Source: Phaseolus vulgaris (Eukaryota; Streptophyta; Magnoliopsida; Fabales; Fabaceae). From it: a stretch of DNA of 64,000 nucleotides. Below the pieces are notes generated by a model. The model was not told the DNA's origin, ran no database searches, and saw only the letters and a program-made list of their open reading frames with translations. The stretch is taken from contig NC_023758.2 of assembly GCF_000499845.2 (NCBI RefSeq), positions 4,008,311-4,072,310 of the forward strand, given 5' to 3'. Shown in pieces: positions 52,166 to 63,424 of this stretch (its first letter is position 1; every line of letters begins with the position of its first letter). Made by a program: the position numbers and the translations under genes.

Positions 52166-55100
52166 ATGTCTTCTTCTTCTCACTCTCCAAAGTCTATAGA
52201 AAGTGAAGTAAAATCTTTGAAAACTATTTTAAAAGAAGTATCCCAAGCGGTACAATTGATATCTTTTAGACAATTGGAGAATGAGAACAAAATCAATGAG
52301 TTGGCTAAAGCTCAAGAAGAGAAATCACAAAAAACACAAAAATAAAAAAAAACGCTTACTCATGCATCTCAAAGTATTGAGTCTCTAGGGGAGGGAAGCC
52401 GTAGAATCAATGATTATTACCAACCACCCCCTAGAAGAACTAGGCAAAGGGAACAAGAGGTGCCAAGGGAAACTAGAGTAGACCTACCTCATTTTCATGG
52501 AAAGGAAAATGTAGAAATATATCTAGATTGGGAGATGAAGGTAGAGCAACTCTTTGCTTGCCATAGGGTAAGTGAGGAACGTAAGGTACCCTTAGCCACC
52601 CTTAGTTTCCAAGGGAACGCCATGTATTGGTGGACCTCTCTCGAAAGAGAAAGACGTCTTCATAGGGAACCTTCCATTACATATCGGAATGACCTTAGGG
52701 GAGCCCTAAGACGTCGACATATACCTTCCTACTACCATAGAGAGTTGATGGATAAGCTCCAAAGACTCCAACAAAAGAACATGAGTGTGGAAGAGTATAG
52801 GCAAAAAATGGAGCTCTACATGATGAGAGCATCCATTAGAGAAGAGGAGGAAACCACCATAGCTAGGTTCCTTAGTGGCCTATCACTTGAGATAAGAGAT
52901 AGAGTAGAGCTCTTACCTTATCAAGACTTGAATGATTTGGTTCAACTTTGCATTAAAGTTGAGCAACAAAACTTGCGCAAAACATCAAGTCAAAAGGTGA
53001 GCCCCTATTCTAGCTTTTATCCCAAGAAAGAGTTTAGAAGGGAGGGTAGTACATCCAAGGAAAAACCAAAAGAGCCTACCAAGCCCTTCACCAAAGAAAC
53101 CTCAACCCCACCCATCCGAGCTAGAGATGTTAAGTGTTTCAAGTGCTATGGTAGGGGGCATGTGCAAGCACAATGTCCAAACCAAAGGACTTTGTTTCTT
53201 AAAGGTGTAGATGAGTACACTAGTGGCGAGGATGAGCCTAGTGAGAGAGAGGAAGGGGGAGAGGATGAGAGGGTAGCTCCACTAGAGGGAGAATTGCTTA
53301 TGATTAGGAGAACCCTCAACAATCACCCTAGCACATCCATTGAAACACAAAGAGAGAACATATTTCATACAAGATGCAATGTTTTAGAAAACATATGCTC
53401 TCTCATTGTGGATAGTGGATCTAGTTGTAATTGTTGTAGTGCTAGGATGGTTGAAAAGCTTAAGCTACAAGTGGTTCCTCACCCAAAACCTTACAAACTT
53501 CAATGGCTTAATGAAAATGGGGAACTACATGTAGACAAGCAAGTGGAAATCAAGTTTTCCATTGGGAACTACAAGGACAAAGTTTTATGTGATGTAGTGC
53601 CTATGGAAGCTTGTCATATTTTATTAGGGAGACCATGACAATTTGATAAGAAAACCTTGCATGATGGTCTCACTAACGAAATTTCCTTCACCCATAAGTA
53701 TAAAAAGTTTGTACTTAGTCCTTTACCACATTCTCAAGTGGTAAAAGACCAAATACAAATGAAGCAAAAGAGGGATGAGGAAAACAAAAAAAAAAGAGCG
53801 CTAGAAAAAGAGAAAATCCTTAGGGATAGGAAGGCGTGGGAGAAGAGTGTTCCTTCCCACAAGGTTGGTCAACAAGAAAAGCCTCTTGAAAACGTTTTTG
53901 AAAATTTGCTTCTTGTTGAACAACCAAGTCTTATCTTTTGTAAAGGAGCACTTACATGCACTGCCACAAGTAGTGAACTTATGAATTTACCTCCTCAAAT
54001 CGAAAATCTTTTGAGTGAATTTGAAGATCTATTCTCACAAGAGGGACCAATTGGGCTTCCTCCTCTAAGGGGAATAGAACATCAAATTGACTTTATCCCG
54101 GGGGCAAGCCTACCAAATAGGCCTGCTTATAGAACCAACCCCGAGGAAACTAAGGAGATAGAATCACAAGTTCAAGACTTGTTGGAGAAGGGTTGGGTTC
54201 AAAAGAGCCTAAGCCCTTGTGCTGTACCTGTCTTGTTGGTGCCAAAAAAAGATGGAAAATGGCGCATGTGTTGTGACGGTCGAGCAATCAACAACATCAC
54301 CATCAAGTATAGGCATCCAATTCCAAGGCTTGATGATATGCTTGATGAATTGCATGGGTCAACTCTATTCTCCAAAATTGATCTTAAAAGTGGATATCAC
54401 CAAATTCGAATCAAGGAGGGTGATGAGTGGAAAACCGCTTTTAAGACCAAATTTGGATTATACGAGTGGTTGGTGATGCCCTTTGGGCTTACTAATGCCC
54501 CAAGTACATTCATGAGGCTTATGAATCACACCTTGAGGGATTGTATAGGTAAATATGTAGTAGTTTACTTTGATGATATTTTAGTATATAGTAAAACCCT
54601 AGAAGACCATCTAAGTCACCTTAGGGAAGTTCTTCTAGTTCTTAGGAAAAATAGTCCTTTTGCAAATAGGGATAAGTGTACCTTTAGTGTAGATAGTGTA
54701 GTCTTCTTAGGCATCATAGTAAACAATAAGGGGGTGCATGTAGATCCCGAAAAAATCAAAGCCATCCGAGAGTGGCCAACTCCACAAAATGTAAGTGATG
54801 TAAGAAGTTTTCATGGTTTAGCTAGCTTCTATAGAAGGTTTGTGCCTAATTTTTATAGCCTAGCATCTCCTTTGAATGAACTTGTTAAAAAAGATGTTGC
54901 ATTTTGTTGGAATGAAAAGCATGAGCAAGCCTTTCAAAGGCTAAAAGCTCAACTCACCAATGCACCCATCCTATCTCTTCCAAATTTTTCCAAAACTTTT
55001 GAGATAGAGTGTGATGCATCGGGAGTAGGCATAGGTGCGGTTTTGTTGCAAGGTGGACACCCCATTGCTTATTTTAGTGAAAAACTCCATGGTGCCACCC

Positions 55101-56923
55101 TCAACTACCCCACATATGACAAAGAGCTCTATGCTCTTGTGCGAGCCCTAAAAACTTGGGAACACTACCTTGTGTCCAAAGAATTTGTCATCCATAGTGA
55201 TCACGAGTCTTTAAAATATTTAAAGGGCCAACACAAGCTCAACAAGAGACATGCTAAATGGATGGAATTTCTTGAACAATTTCCTTATGTAATAAAATAC
55301 AAGAAAGGAAGCACCAATATAGTGGCCGATGCTCTTTCAAGACGGCATACACTCCTTTCAAAATTGGGTGCCCAAATTCTTGGATTTGACCACATAAGAG
55401 AGCTTTACCAAGACGATCAAGAACTCTCATCCATCTATGCCCAATGTCTACATAGAGCGCAAGGAGGTTACTATGTGTCCGAGGGATATCTTTTTAAAGA
55501 GGGAAAACTTTGCATTCCCCAAGGAACACATAGGAAACTCCTTGTCAAAGAATCACATGAGGGGGGACTCATGGGCCACTTTGGAGTTGATAAAACTCTA
55601 GATCTTTTAAAAGCAAAATTTTGTTGGCCACACATGAGGAAAGATGTCCAACGACATTGTTCTAGATGCATCTCATGTTTAAAAGCAAAGTCTAGAACAA
55701 TGCCGCATGGACTCTACACCCCTTTGCCGATTGCAAATGCTCCTTGGGAAGACATTAGCATGGATTTCATTTTAGGACTTCCTAGGACTGCAAGAGGCCA
55801 TGACTCTATCTTTGTGGTAGTGGACCGTTTTAGCAAAATGTCCCATTTTATTCCATGCCACAAAGTAGATGATGCTCAAAATATTTCTAAACTCTTCTTT
55901 AGAGAAGTGGTGAGACTCCATGGTCTCCCTAGAAGTATAGTGTCCGATAGAGATCCCAAGTTTATCAGCCACTTTTGGAAAACTCTTTGGTGTAAACTTG
56001 GAACACGACTACAATTTTCAACTTCTTGTCATCCTCAAACGGATGGACAAACCGAAGTAGTCAATAGATCTCTTGGAACTATGCTTAGGGCTATCATGAA
56101 GGGCAACCACAAATCTTGGGATGAGTACCTTCCCCATATTGAATTTGCTTACAATAGAGTAGTTCACAAGACTACTAATGCTTCTCCTTTTGAAGTAGTA
56201 TATGGCTTTAATCCTCTCACACCCATGGATTTGATACCCCTTCCTAATCCACAAGATTTTGTGCATAAGGAAGGCGTAATCAAAGCTGATTTTGTAAAGA
56301 AAATGCATGAGAAGATTAAACTCCAAATACAACAACAAAATGAGAAGTACACAAAATACAACAATAAAGGGAAGAGAGAAATAATTTTTGAGGAGGGAGA
56401 CTTAGTTTGGCTTCACCTTCGCAAAGATAGATTTCCAACTCAAAGGAAGTCCAAACTAAGTCCCCGAGGAGATGGACCTTTCCAAGTTCTCAAGCGAGTC
56501 AACAACAATGCATATAAATTGGACCTACCTCTTGAATATGGAGTACATGACACTTTTAATGTAATTGATCTTTCTCCATTTGTAGGTACCAATGACGATG
56601 ACGAGCTGGATTTGAGGACAAATCCTTTCCAAGGGGGAGGGGATGATGGAGGAGGGCCAAACACATCTAGCCATGGGAGCCAAAGCCCAAACCATGAAGA
56701 GCGTCTAGACCAAGGAGAGCGTCTAGCTCCAAGGAATGAGCGTCTAGGACGTGAAGAAGGGAAGCTACCCATGGAGCGTCTAGATGTGGAACTAGACCGT
56801 CTAGGTCCTCTCACAAGATCAATGGCTAAGCATGTACAAGCACAAGTGGAAGAAGCCACGGATGGAAGAGAGAAAGCCTTGTATATGTTGCATAAAGGCC
56901 CAATAGGGGTACTTAGTAGATAG
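52166..56923 (+). pseudogene. Gypsy gag-pol polyprotein with two in-frame stops
   Basis: One frame of 1586 codons runs from the ATG at 52166 to 56923, with stops TAA at 52343-52345 and TGA at 53636-53638. Domains in order: Retrotrans_gag (about 52480-52980), a CxxCxxxxHxxxxC zinc knuckle near 53134-53175, an Asp-Ser-Gly-Ser protease near 53408, a reverse transcriptase with Phe-Asp-Asp near 54567-54578, RNase H near 55007, an integrase zinc finger from about 55580, and the integrase core to about 56140. The tail after 56644 lies inside the 3' LTR and is rich in Glu, Arg and Leu. Ignoring the TGA, the longest open frame (53639-56923) contains all of pol except protease. The TGA sits at a position one G-to-A change from Trp (inference). 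Confidence 0.9.
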
Positions 56924-57339
56924 GGTAGTGTAGAAAGCACATTTGAAGGAAACATTCTAGAACCTTGCTAGGAGTGACCGGTCATAGCACATGGCCTATG
57001 CTTTGCATTTCATTTGGTTTACATTTCATTATGTATTAGCTTAGTTCCTACGTCCAAATAGCCTATAAATAGGGAGGCTATCTCATGTATTTTCCAAGTT
57101 TATTGTGAGTAAAGTTATGCTGTCAATTTGTGCTCAACTTTGCTTCTCCCTAGAATCCTAGGCTCTAAACTTCAATTCCTTCATCTTTTCCCTTGGGCTG
57201 GCCGAACCACCCAATACCCACACTTATCATGCACCTACAAGATCAACACCACTCTTAGGAGGATCTTGCTCACTCTCATTCATTGCTTCCGCCCCATACT
57301 CTACATTGATTCAAGAAGACCTTCATGAAAATGCCATCA
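56644..57339 (+). repeat. 3' LTR of the gypsy chromovirus
   Basis: Nearly identical to the 5' LTR; two differences were seen (gccaa[g/a]cac and gctagg[t/a]gtg). It is followed by the target duplication gaaac. Confidence 0.93.
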
Positions 57340-60300
57340 GAAACAACCCTACTATGGCCCAGATGATCTTAAACTAGGTAATGGTCAAGGTACGCACATC
57401 TTACACACTGGCTCTGCTGTTTATACTTCTCCACATACGCACACTGCTTTTACTCTTAATAACTTGCTTCATGTTCCTGCTATAACTAAAAATCTCATAA
57501 GTGTTGCTTAGTTTGCCAAGGATAACCATGTCTATTTTGAGTTTTTCCCTAACGTTTGCTATGTTAAAAATCAGGCCACTCATCAGATTTTTCTTCAAGG
57601 ATTTCTTAAAGATGGTCTGTATGTGTTCCCACCATCACCCTCTGATTCCAATCACTACACTGCTAACTCTGCTTCTTACAAACCTTCTATTCCGCAATTA
57701 CAACTATGGCACAACAGGCTTGGTCACTGTAATATGTCTATTGTTAAACGTATATTGAATACCTGCAACATTTCTTTTAAGTCAAACAATCATTTATGTG
57801 ATCCTTGTATTCGCGGGAAGCACCATCAACTTCCTTTTCATAAATCTGATACACATTACACACACCCTTTACAGCTTGTTTTCATTGACATTTGGGGTCC
57901 TGCCCCCGTGTGCGCATCTAATGGTGCAAAATACTATATGTTGTTTTTAGATGCTACTACCAGATATACGTGGTTATTTTTGTTGCATCAAAAGTCTCAA
58001 GCTTTAGATACGCTTATTTGCTTTAAACAGTTTGCTGAAAATCAAACAGGCTTTAAACTTTGTGCTATTCAATCCGATAATGCAAAAGAATTCATTTGTT
58101 TTAAACCTTTCACTCAAAAATTTGGAATCCTTCATCGCTTTACTTGTCCTCACACACATGAACAAAATGGTTCTATTGAACGTAAGTACAGGCACATCAC
58201 TGATATGGGGCTAACCCTTCTTGTTGCTGCATCTCTCCCCATTAAATTCTGGGGTGAAGCTTTCACTACTGCTGTGCATATCATAAATATTATGCCTACT
58301 CCTGTTCTATCAAATAAAACACCACATGCACCACCGTTTAACACTGAACCTGATTATCGCACGTTAAAAACTTTTGGTTGTGCATGCTATCCATTACTGA
58401 GACCTTATAATCAACACAAACTTGATTTCAAGTTTACATGCTGTCTCTTTCTTGGTTACAACGCTCAAAACAGGGGCTACATTTGCCTCTCACCTAGTGG
58501 TAAAGTATACATCTCTCGTCATGTTGTTTTCCATGAAGATTTATTTCCCTATAATATGCCTGAATATCGTTTTCACACTTCTGCTACTGATGTTCCTATT
58601 TTAGCATCTCCCGTTTCTCCTCTCATTGTGCTTGCTGATCCTGTTGATAATTCAGCGTCTCATCCTTCTACTCCCTCTGACCCTTCTATGTTTACACATT
58701 CTAATACTTCGCCTCTGCCTGTGCAATCTTTGTCCCCTAACAATAAACCCGTTAATCATCATCTCATGACCACACGATCAAAGGCAGGTATCTTCAAACC
58801 AAAAACTTTTCATACCGCAGTTAGTCACCACTCTGCTGTTCCTACATCTGTCCAAGAAGCACTATCCTCTCCCTCCTGGCTTCAAGCAATGCACGATGAG
58901 TACACGACTCTTCTCCGCAATCACATGTGGTCTCTTACATCTCTTCCAGCTGGTGCTAAAACCGTTGGGTGCAAGTGGATATTCAAAAACAAGTTTCATT
59001 TCAAAGACATAAAGCTCGTCTTGTAGCAAAAGGTTTCCATCAAACTGCAGGTTGTGATTATAATGAGACATATAGCCCTGTTGTAAAGCCCTCCACCATT
59101 CGTTTGGTGTTATCGCATGTTGTCACTGCCGCATGGCCCATCCATCAAGTTGACGTCAATAATGCATTCCTGAATGGTGATCTTAAAGAGGATGTTTATA
59201 TGACCCAACCACCAGGTTTTGTGTCTTCTTCTCCACACCTCGTTTGCAAACTTCACAAAGCTTTGTATGGCTTAAAGCAAGCACCCAGGTCATGGTTCCA
59301 AAAGCTAAGCACCACTCTTCAAAACTTTGGTTTTCATTCTACAAAAAGCGATAACTCTCTGTTTGTTGTTACACCTCTGCACATACTATTTTTATCCTAA
59401 TCTATGTTGATGACATTATCATCACAGGTTCTTCCTTGCATGAAGTTCAAAAACTCATATCCAAACTCAGTTCATGTTTTGCTCTCAAGGACCTAGGCCC
59501 TCTACATTACTTTCTCGGCGTTGAAGTAAAGCACCTCCATCATGGTGGACTGCACTTGTCTCAGCAAAAATACATCATTGACCTGCTTCACCGCACCAAC
59601 ATGCACAGTGCCAAATCGCTGCCCACACCCATGCAGACCAACCTCCGCCTACAAAAGGATGCTTCCCCTGCTCTCCATGATCCCTCACAGTTTCGCTCTG
59701 TCGTGGGTGCACTCCAGTATATCCTCATCACTTGTCCAGAACTATCCTTTGCAGTGAATAAAGTATGCCAATTCATGCACAACCCTCAAGAACACCATTG
59801 GAAGGCAGTGAAACGCATCCTTCGTTATCTTGTTGGCACTAGTTCTCATGACTTATTCATTCAACCCAGTTCTACCACAGATATCCGTGCCTTCAGTGAT
59901 GCTGATTGGGGCAATGATGTTGATGATAGGAAGTCCACTACTGGTTATTGTTGTACTATGGTCTTAATCTCATTGCTTGTCGTCCCACAAACAACGTGTT
60001 GTTTCGCGCAGCAGTACTGAAGTTGAATACCGAAGTATTGCCGCTGCACTAACTAAAGTCATATGGCTACAATCTCTCTTACATGAGCTCCATATCCAAA
60101 CCAAGCAACCTCAGTTGTTTTCAGATAATTTGGGAGTTGTCTTACTAAGCGCGAATCCTATCCTACACTCTCACACCAAACACTTTGAATTAGACCTTCA
60201 TTTCGTTCGGGACTATGTTCAACAAAATAGGCTTTCCTTACTTCATCTTCCTGCTAGATTTCAAGTAGCCGACATTCTTACCAAGCCCATCTCCGGTCCT

Positions 60301-60365
60301 TCCTTTTTAGACTTTAGACGTAAACTTATGGTTGGTGTTCCACCCACATAAGTTTAAAGGAGGGA

Positions 60366-60503
60366 TATTAGACCATTAGTTACAACTGTTAGCTGTTCTA
60401 ACGGTTTACGGTTTCTCTCCACCTCCATTCTTCTCACTCTGTATATAACTCCTTCTTACTGTTTCATCAAGAAGATTTTCTTTCTCTTTCTGTTATTCTA
60501 ATA
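60366..60503 (+). repeat. 3' LTR of the old copia element
   Basis: Matches 47633-47773 with a 3-bp indel and a few substitutions, so it is clearly older than the gypsy inserted in it. It ends about 510 bp upstream of the SUV3 start codon. Confidence 0.85.
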
Positions 60504-61014
60504 CGTTGAATTCAATAAGAATATAATATTTCAGAATAGGAGATGAGTATATAACATGAGTTAAAATAAAAATAAGTAGTATCTAGATTTATATATATAA
60601 ACTATAAGACCTAATATATCATTTAAACGTCTGAATTCTCTTATCTTAGAAAATCTTTTGCTAATAACAATAAACAATTAATAATAAAATAAGAATTTTA
60701 TCTACTATTTATATTATTTGATTATTAAATATGAATTTAACTTACCCTTTACAAATATATTATCTTAATATTTAAAGTTTGAAATAATATTTTATTTTTT
60801 AAAGGGTCTTTTAAAACCAACTTACAAGTTAGGAACCAAAGGCACCTAAAATAGTGGAAAGAGTGGTGTTTGGAGGTGGAAGAGGCGCGGAGTGAGGTTC
60901 GCAGGTTGTGTGGTCAAAGGGAGCAACGTTTTGGATCCATTCACCGCCATACCTTTTTCTTCTCTTATTCTTCATTCCATTTGACCCTTTTTTCTTCACA
61001 CTCTCTTCTCATCA
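60504..61014 (+). promoter_or_regulatory. SUV3 promoter and leader region
   Basis: The AT-rich stretch 60504-60830 is followed by a more GC-rich leader. No unambiguous TATA box was fixed. The old copia LTR directly borders this promoter on the left. Confidence 0.4.
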
Positions 61015-63227
61015 ATGGCTTCCTTTCTTCTTCGCCGCAACGCCAACCTATTCGCTCGCTCTCTCCTCGGTTCGCTCCCTCCACCTTTCACTTTTCCTTT
61101 CTTCGTTCTTTCTCTTCATTTCTGCTTTTGCTCAAAAAATTACCACCAAATAATTCTGAATTAGAATTCTTAGGTATAGAGCACAACACGATTTTCTGTT
61201 GCAATTGGCTTTAACTGTATTCGTTTCTCATAATTAAGAACCATTGGTTGCATAACCCAACTTCTGACTAAATCATCTATGCAGTACGACACTAACACAC
61301 AGAAATACACGTATAATTTCTCACGAAAATACACGTTTAATCACGCACATAATTTATATATTATATAATTATGAATTATATAAATTGACAATAAAAATTT
61401 ATGATATCATCTTTAAAAAAATTTGATTTTATTTTTTGTAATTATAATAAAAATTTATACAAATATTGAATTTTTAAAAAATTAATATTTTATATTATAT
61501 TAGAATTATTCAAAATCTAATAAGTATTTTTTGAATTAAATACTAATGTTCTATTACAAATACGATTTTCTTAAGAGTATGGTGTCTGATAGTGTATAGT
61601 GTATCCCGATACGTATTCCAGAGGAGTGTCCAACTCTCATAGCTAAATAGGTAAATATTAAAGAGGCTGTGACTAAGGATTAAAACGCTAAATTCAACAT
61701 GCTCATATGTTTTTCCTCGTTTGAATTGTAATATAGACTTCTTTGTTTGTATGGTGTTGATGACATCTCATCACCCATCCAGGTAATAAGGAGCCTTCTC
61801 GTCTATACTTTCAGTTCAAGTTTCAAAGTTTAGGTGGTGCTGCAAACATGGTGCATTCATATAGCAGCTCTAGTGGCCGCATCAGAAATGATTTTACTGA
61901 CTTGACGTAAGTAAACAGCATGCTCCATATCTTATCAGTGCTAAGTAAAGTTGTTTGTTTACCCTCAAATACTGTTAAACAAACTTTATATTTGATTATA
62001 AAACTCTACGACACTGGTTGTGACTATGTAATTTTAGTCACGTTTAATGTTTCTGAACGCTGATGCTTGATTACTGGTTGTTTTAGCTGCCCTCATTCAT
62101 GGTATCCAAAGGCCCGAAAGAAACACCGCAGGGTTATCATGCATGTTGGTCCAACAAATAGTGGTAAAACACATCATGCTCTGAAGCAGCTTGAGTCAAG
62201 TGCTTCTGGTAAGTTATCCTTCTTTTGCTGTGGTAAAGGTAAATAATAATGTGTGAGGATGAAACTTAGCAAGGAGATTAAGTATTTTTGTACCTTGCAG
62301 GAGTATATTGTGGTCCTTTAAGATTGTTGGCTTGCGAGGTAGCAAAACGGTTGAACAAGGCACAAGTTCCCTGTGATCTCGTTACAGGTCAGGAAAGAGA
62401 GGAAGTTGACGGTGCAAATCATAAAGCTGTTACAGTTGAAATGGCTGATGTATCAGCTGATTATCAATGCGCTGTTATTGATGAAATTCAGGCTAGTAAA
62501 ATTTGCATTTGGAAATTCCTTTTTTTTTTTTTTGTATTATATATAAAGTAATTCCTAGAATAAGTTGGTTTCATATGAACTGTCATAAATAAATTTTACA
62601 TTCACAATCCTGTCATGTCACTTGTTCAATTTTATCAGTATTACTAATTGAGAATTGGAATGACTGAAACATCTACATTCGAGGAGGCATGGGTGGCATT
62701 CTGGGCTTTGCGTGTTGTTATTCTATATCTTGTGATTCCATGTTGTGCTTGTCATTGTGATTTTTTCCCCATCTAACCCTTTTCTCTCTTTATGCATCCA
62801 GATGATAGGTTGTACTACAAGGGGATATTCGTTTACACGTGCTTTATTAGGAATTGCTGCTGATGAACTTCACCTTTGTGGTGATCCGGCTGCTGTTCCC
62901 CTTATTCAGGAGATATTGAAAATTACTGGTGATGAAGTTGAGGTACTGAAACTCTCTGAACAACTTGTGGGGATGGGATGAGGGCATATACATTAAACCA
63001 GTAATTTCATTCTCATGAATTTTCCATGGTGGACTGCTTATTCATTATGTTTTCATCAAAATGTTCTTTGAATTCTCTCACAGTTTTCTTCATGGGTGCT
63101 GCAGGTTCAATTTTATGAGAGACTGTCACCTTTAATCCCACTGAATGTTCCTCTTGGATCTTTCTCTAATGTAAGAAATGGTGATTGCATTGTAACCTTT
63201 TCACGTCAGGAGATTTACGGGTTGAAG
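61015..63227 (+). CDS. SUV3: SUV3-type mitochondrial ATP-dependent RNA helicase, 5' part only
   Basis: The first six exons (61015-61069, 61783-61906, 62087-62208, 62301-62491, 62802-62942, 63105-63227) join in frame to 252 codons; the gene continues beyond the right edge. The product is a Ski2-like/DExH RNA helicase that works in mitochondrial RNA turnover. Residues 1-19 are Arg-rich and hydrophobic, as in a mitochondrial presequence. Walker A is G81-P-T-N-S-G-K-T88 and the DEIQ box ends exon 4 (161-164). Later segments [12 protein letters not shown] and LHLCGDPA are characteristic. The intron after DEIQ has a GC donor (CAG|GCTAGT at 62492) because only that join keeps the family sequence in frame. 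The ATG at 61015 is the first in frame with the presequence. No further exon was recognised between 63228 and 64000. Confidence 0.88.
61284..61630. repeat. Dispersed AT-rich repeat in SUV3 intron 1
   Basis: This segment matches 31022-31440 in OPR-a intron 3 in order: 'cgacacta/gacactgaca' start, 'tatattatataa.tatgaat', 'ataaa.atttat', 'aaatttatac..ata', 'ttttaaaaaattaatat', 'aaatctaa.aa.tattt' and a 'tgt..gat' end. It looks like a non-coding miniature repeat. Confidence 0.55.
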
Positions 63228-63424
63228 GTGAGCTTTTACATGTTTTAACTGTTCTTGAAATTAACTTGTATCCTTTCATATTTTGTTTTATGCGCAAACA
63301 TTCTTGAAATTAACTGTTTACATGTTTTAACTGTTTACGGGTTGAAGGTGAGCTTTTACATGTTTTAACTGTTCTTGAAATTAACTTGTATCCTTTCATA
63401 TTTTGTTTTATGCGCAAACATTCG
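63214..63424 (+). repeat. 120-bp tandem duplication across the SUV3 exon 6 donor
   Basis: The segment beginning tttacgggttgaaggtgagc at 63214 recurs at 63334, an offset of exactly 120 bases, and continues to about 63422 ('tatgcgcaaacattc'). The duplicated part includes the last 14 bases of exon 6 and its splice donor, so the intron contains a second, identical donor at 63348. Confidence 0.85.

Larger units (their letters stand above)
49613..57339 (+). mobile_element. Ty3-gypsy chromovirus, very young, full length
   Basis: The 7727-bp element has two 696-bp LTRs that differ at only two bases by eye, and a perfect target duplication gaaac (49608-49612 and 57340-57344). A tRNA-Met-type primer site tggtatcatgagc begins at 50311, and the purine tract aagggggagggga (56631-56643) touches the 3' LTR. 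The polyprotein has gag, protease, reverse transcriptase, RNase H and integrase in gypsy order. The pol frame continues 280 bases into the 3' LTR. The gag type, the DLRTNPF segment after integrase and the coding overlap with the LTR suggest the CRM (centromeric) clade; this is inference from family resemblance. Confidence 0.93.
47802..60351 (+). pseudogene. Degenerate copia gag-pol, split by nested elements
   Basis: The gag starts at 47802 with a Ser-rich leader and runs in frame to 48648, resumes at 49352-49612 (zinc knuckle C-x2-C-x4-H-x4-C and the protease Asp-Thr-Gly), and resumes again at 57345. If the two insertions and one copy of each target duplication are discounted, the frame is continuous across both sites. 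Damage intrinsic to the element: TAG at 57509-57511, a small deletion with frameshift near 58995, a frameshift near 59390 just before the reverse transcriptase Tyr-Val-Asp-Asp (about 59403-59414), and another near 59965 in RNase H. Integrase (57700-58450), reverse transcriptase and RNase H pieces are readable in copia order. It is a dead copy. Confidence 0.85.
47633..60503 (+). mobile_element. Old Ty1-copia element carrying two nested insertions
   Basis: The 141-bp 5' LTR (47633-47773) and 138-bp 3' LTR (60366-60503) bound a degenerate copia element. The LTR ends are tattaga and tctaata instead of the usual TG...CA. A tRNA-Met primer site (tggtatcctgagcc) starts at 47774 directly after the 5' LTR, and a purine tract aaaggaggga (60356-60365) precedes the 3' LTR. 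Without the two insertions and their duplications it would be about 4.4 kb. Flanking 5-mers cattc and cgttg agree at only three of five bases, in keeping with its age. Confidence 0.88.

Noticed and set aside
60870..61214. 114-codon frame overlapping the SUV3 first exon
   Set aside because: It reads another frame through leader, exon 1 and intron 1; the SUV3 presequence frame joins correctly to exon 2.
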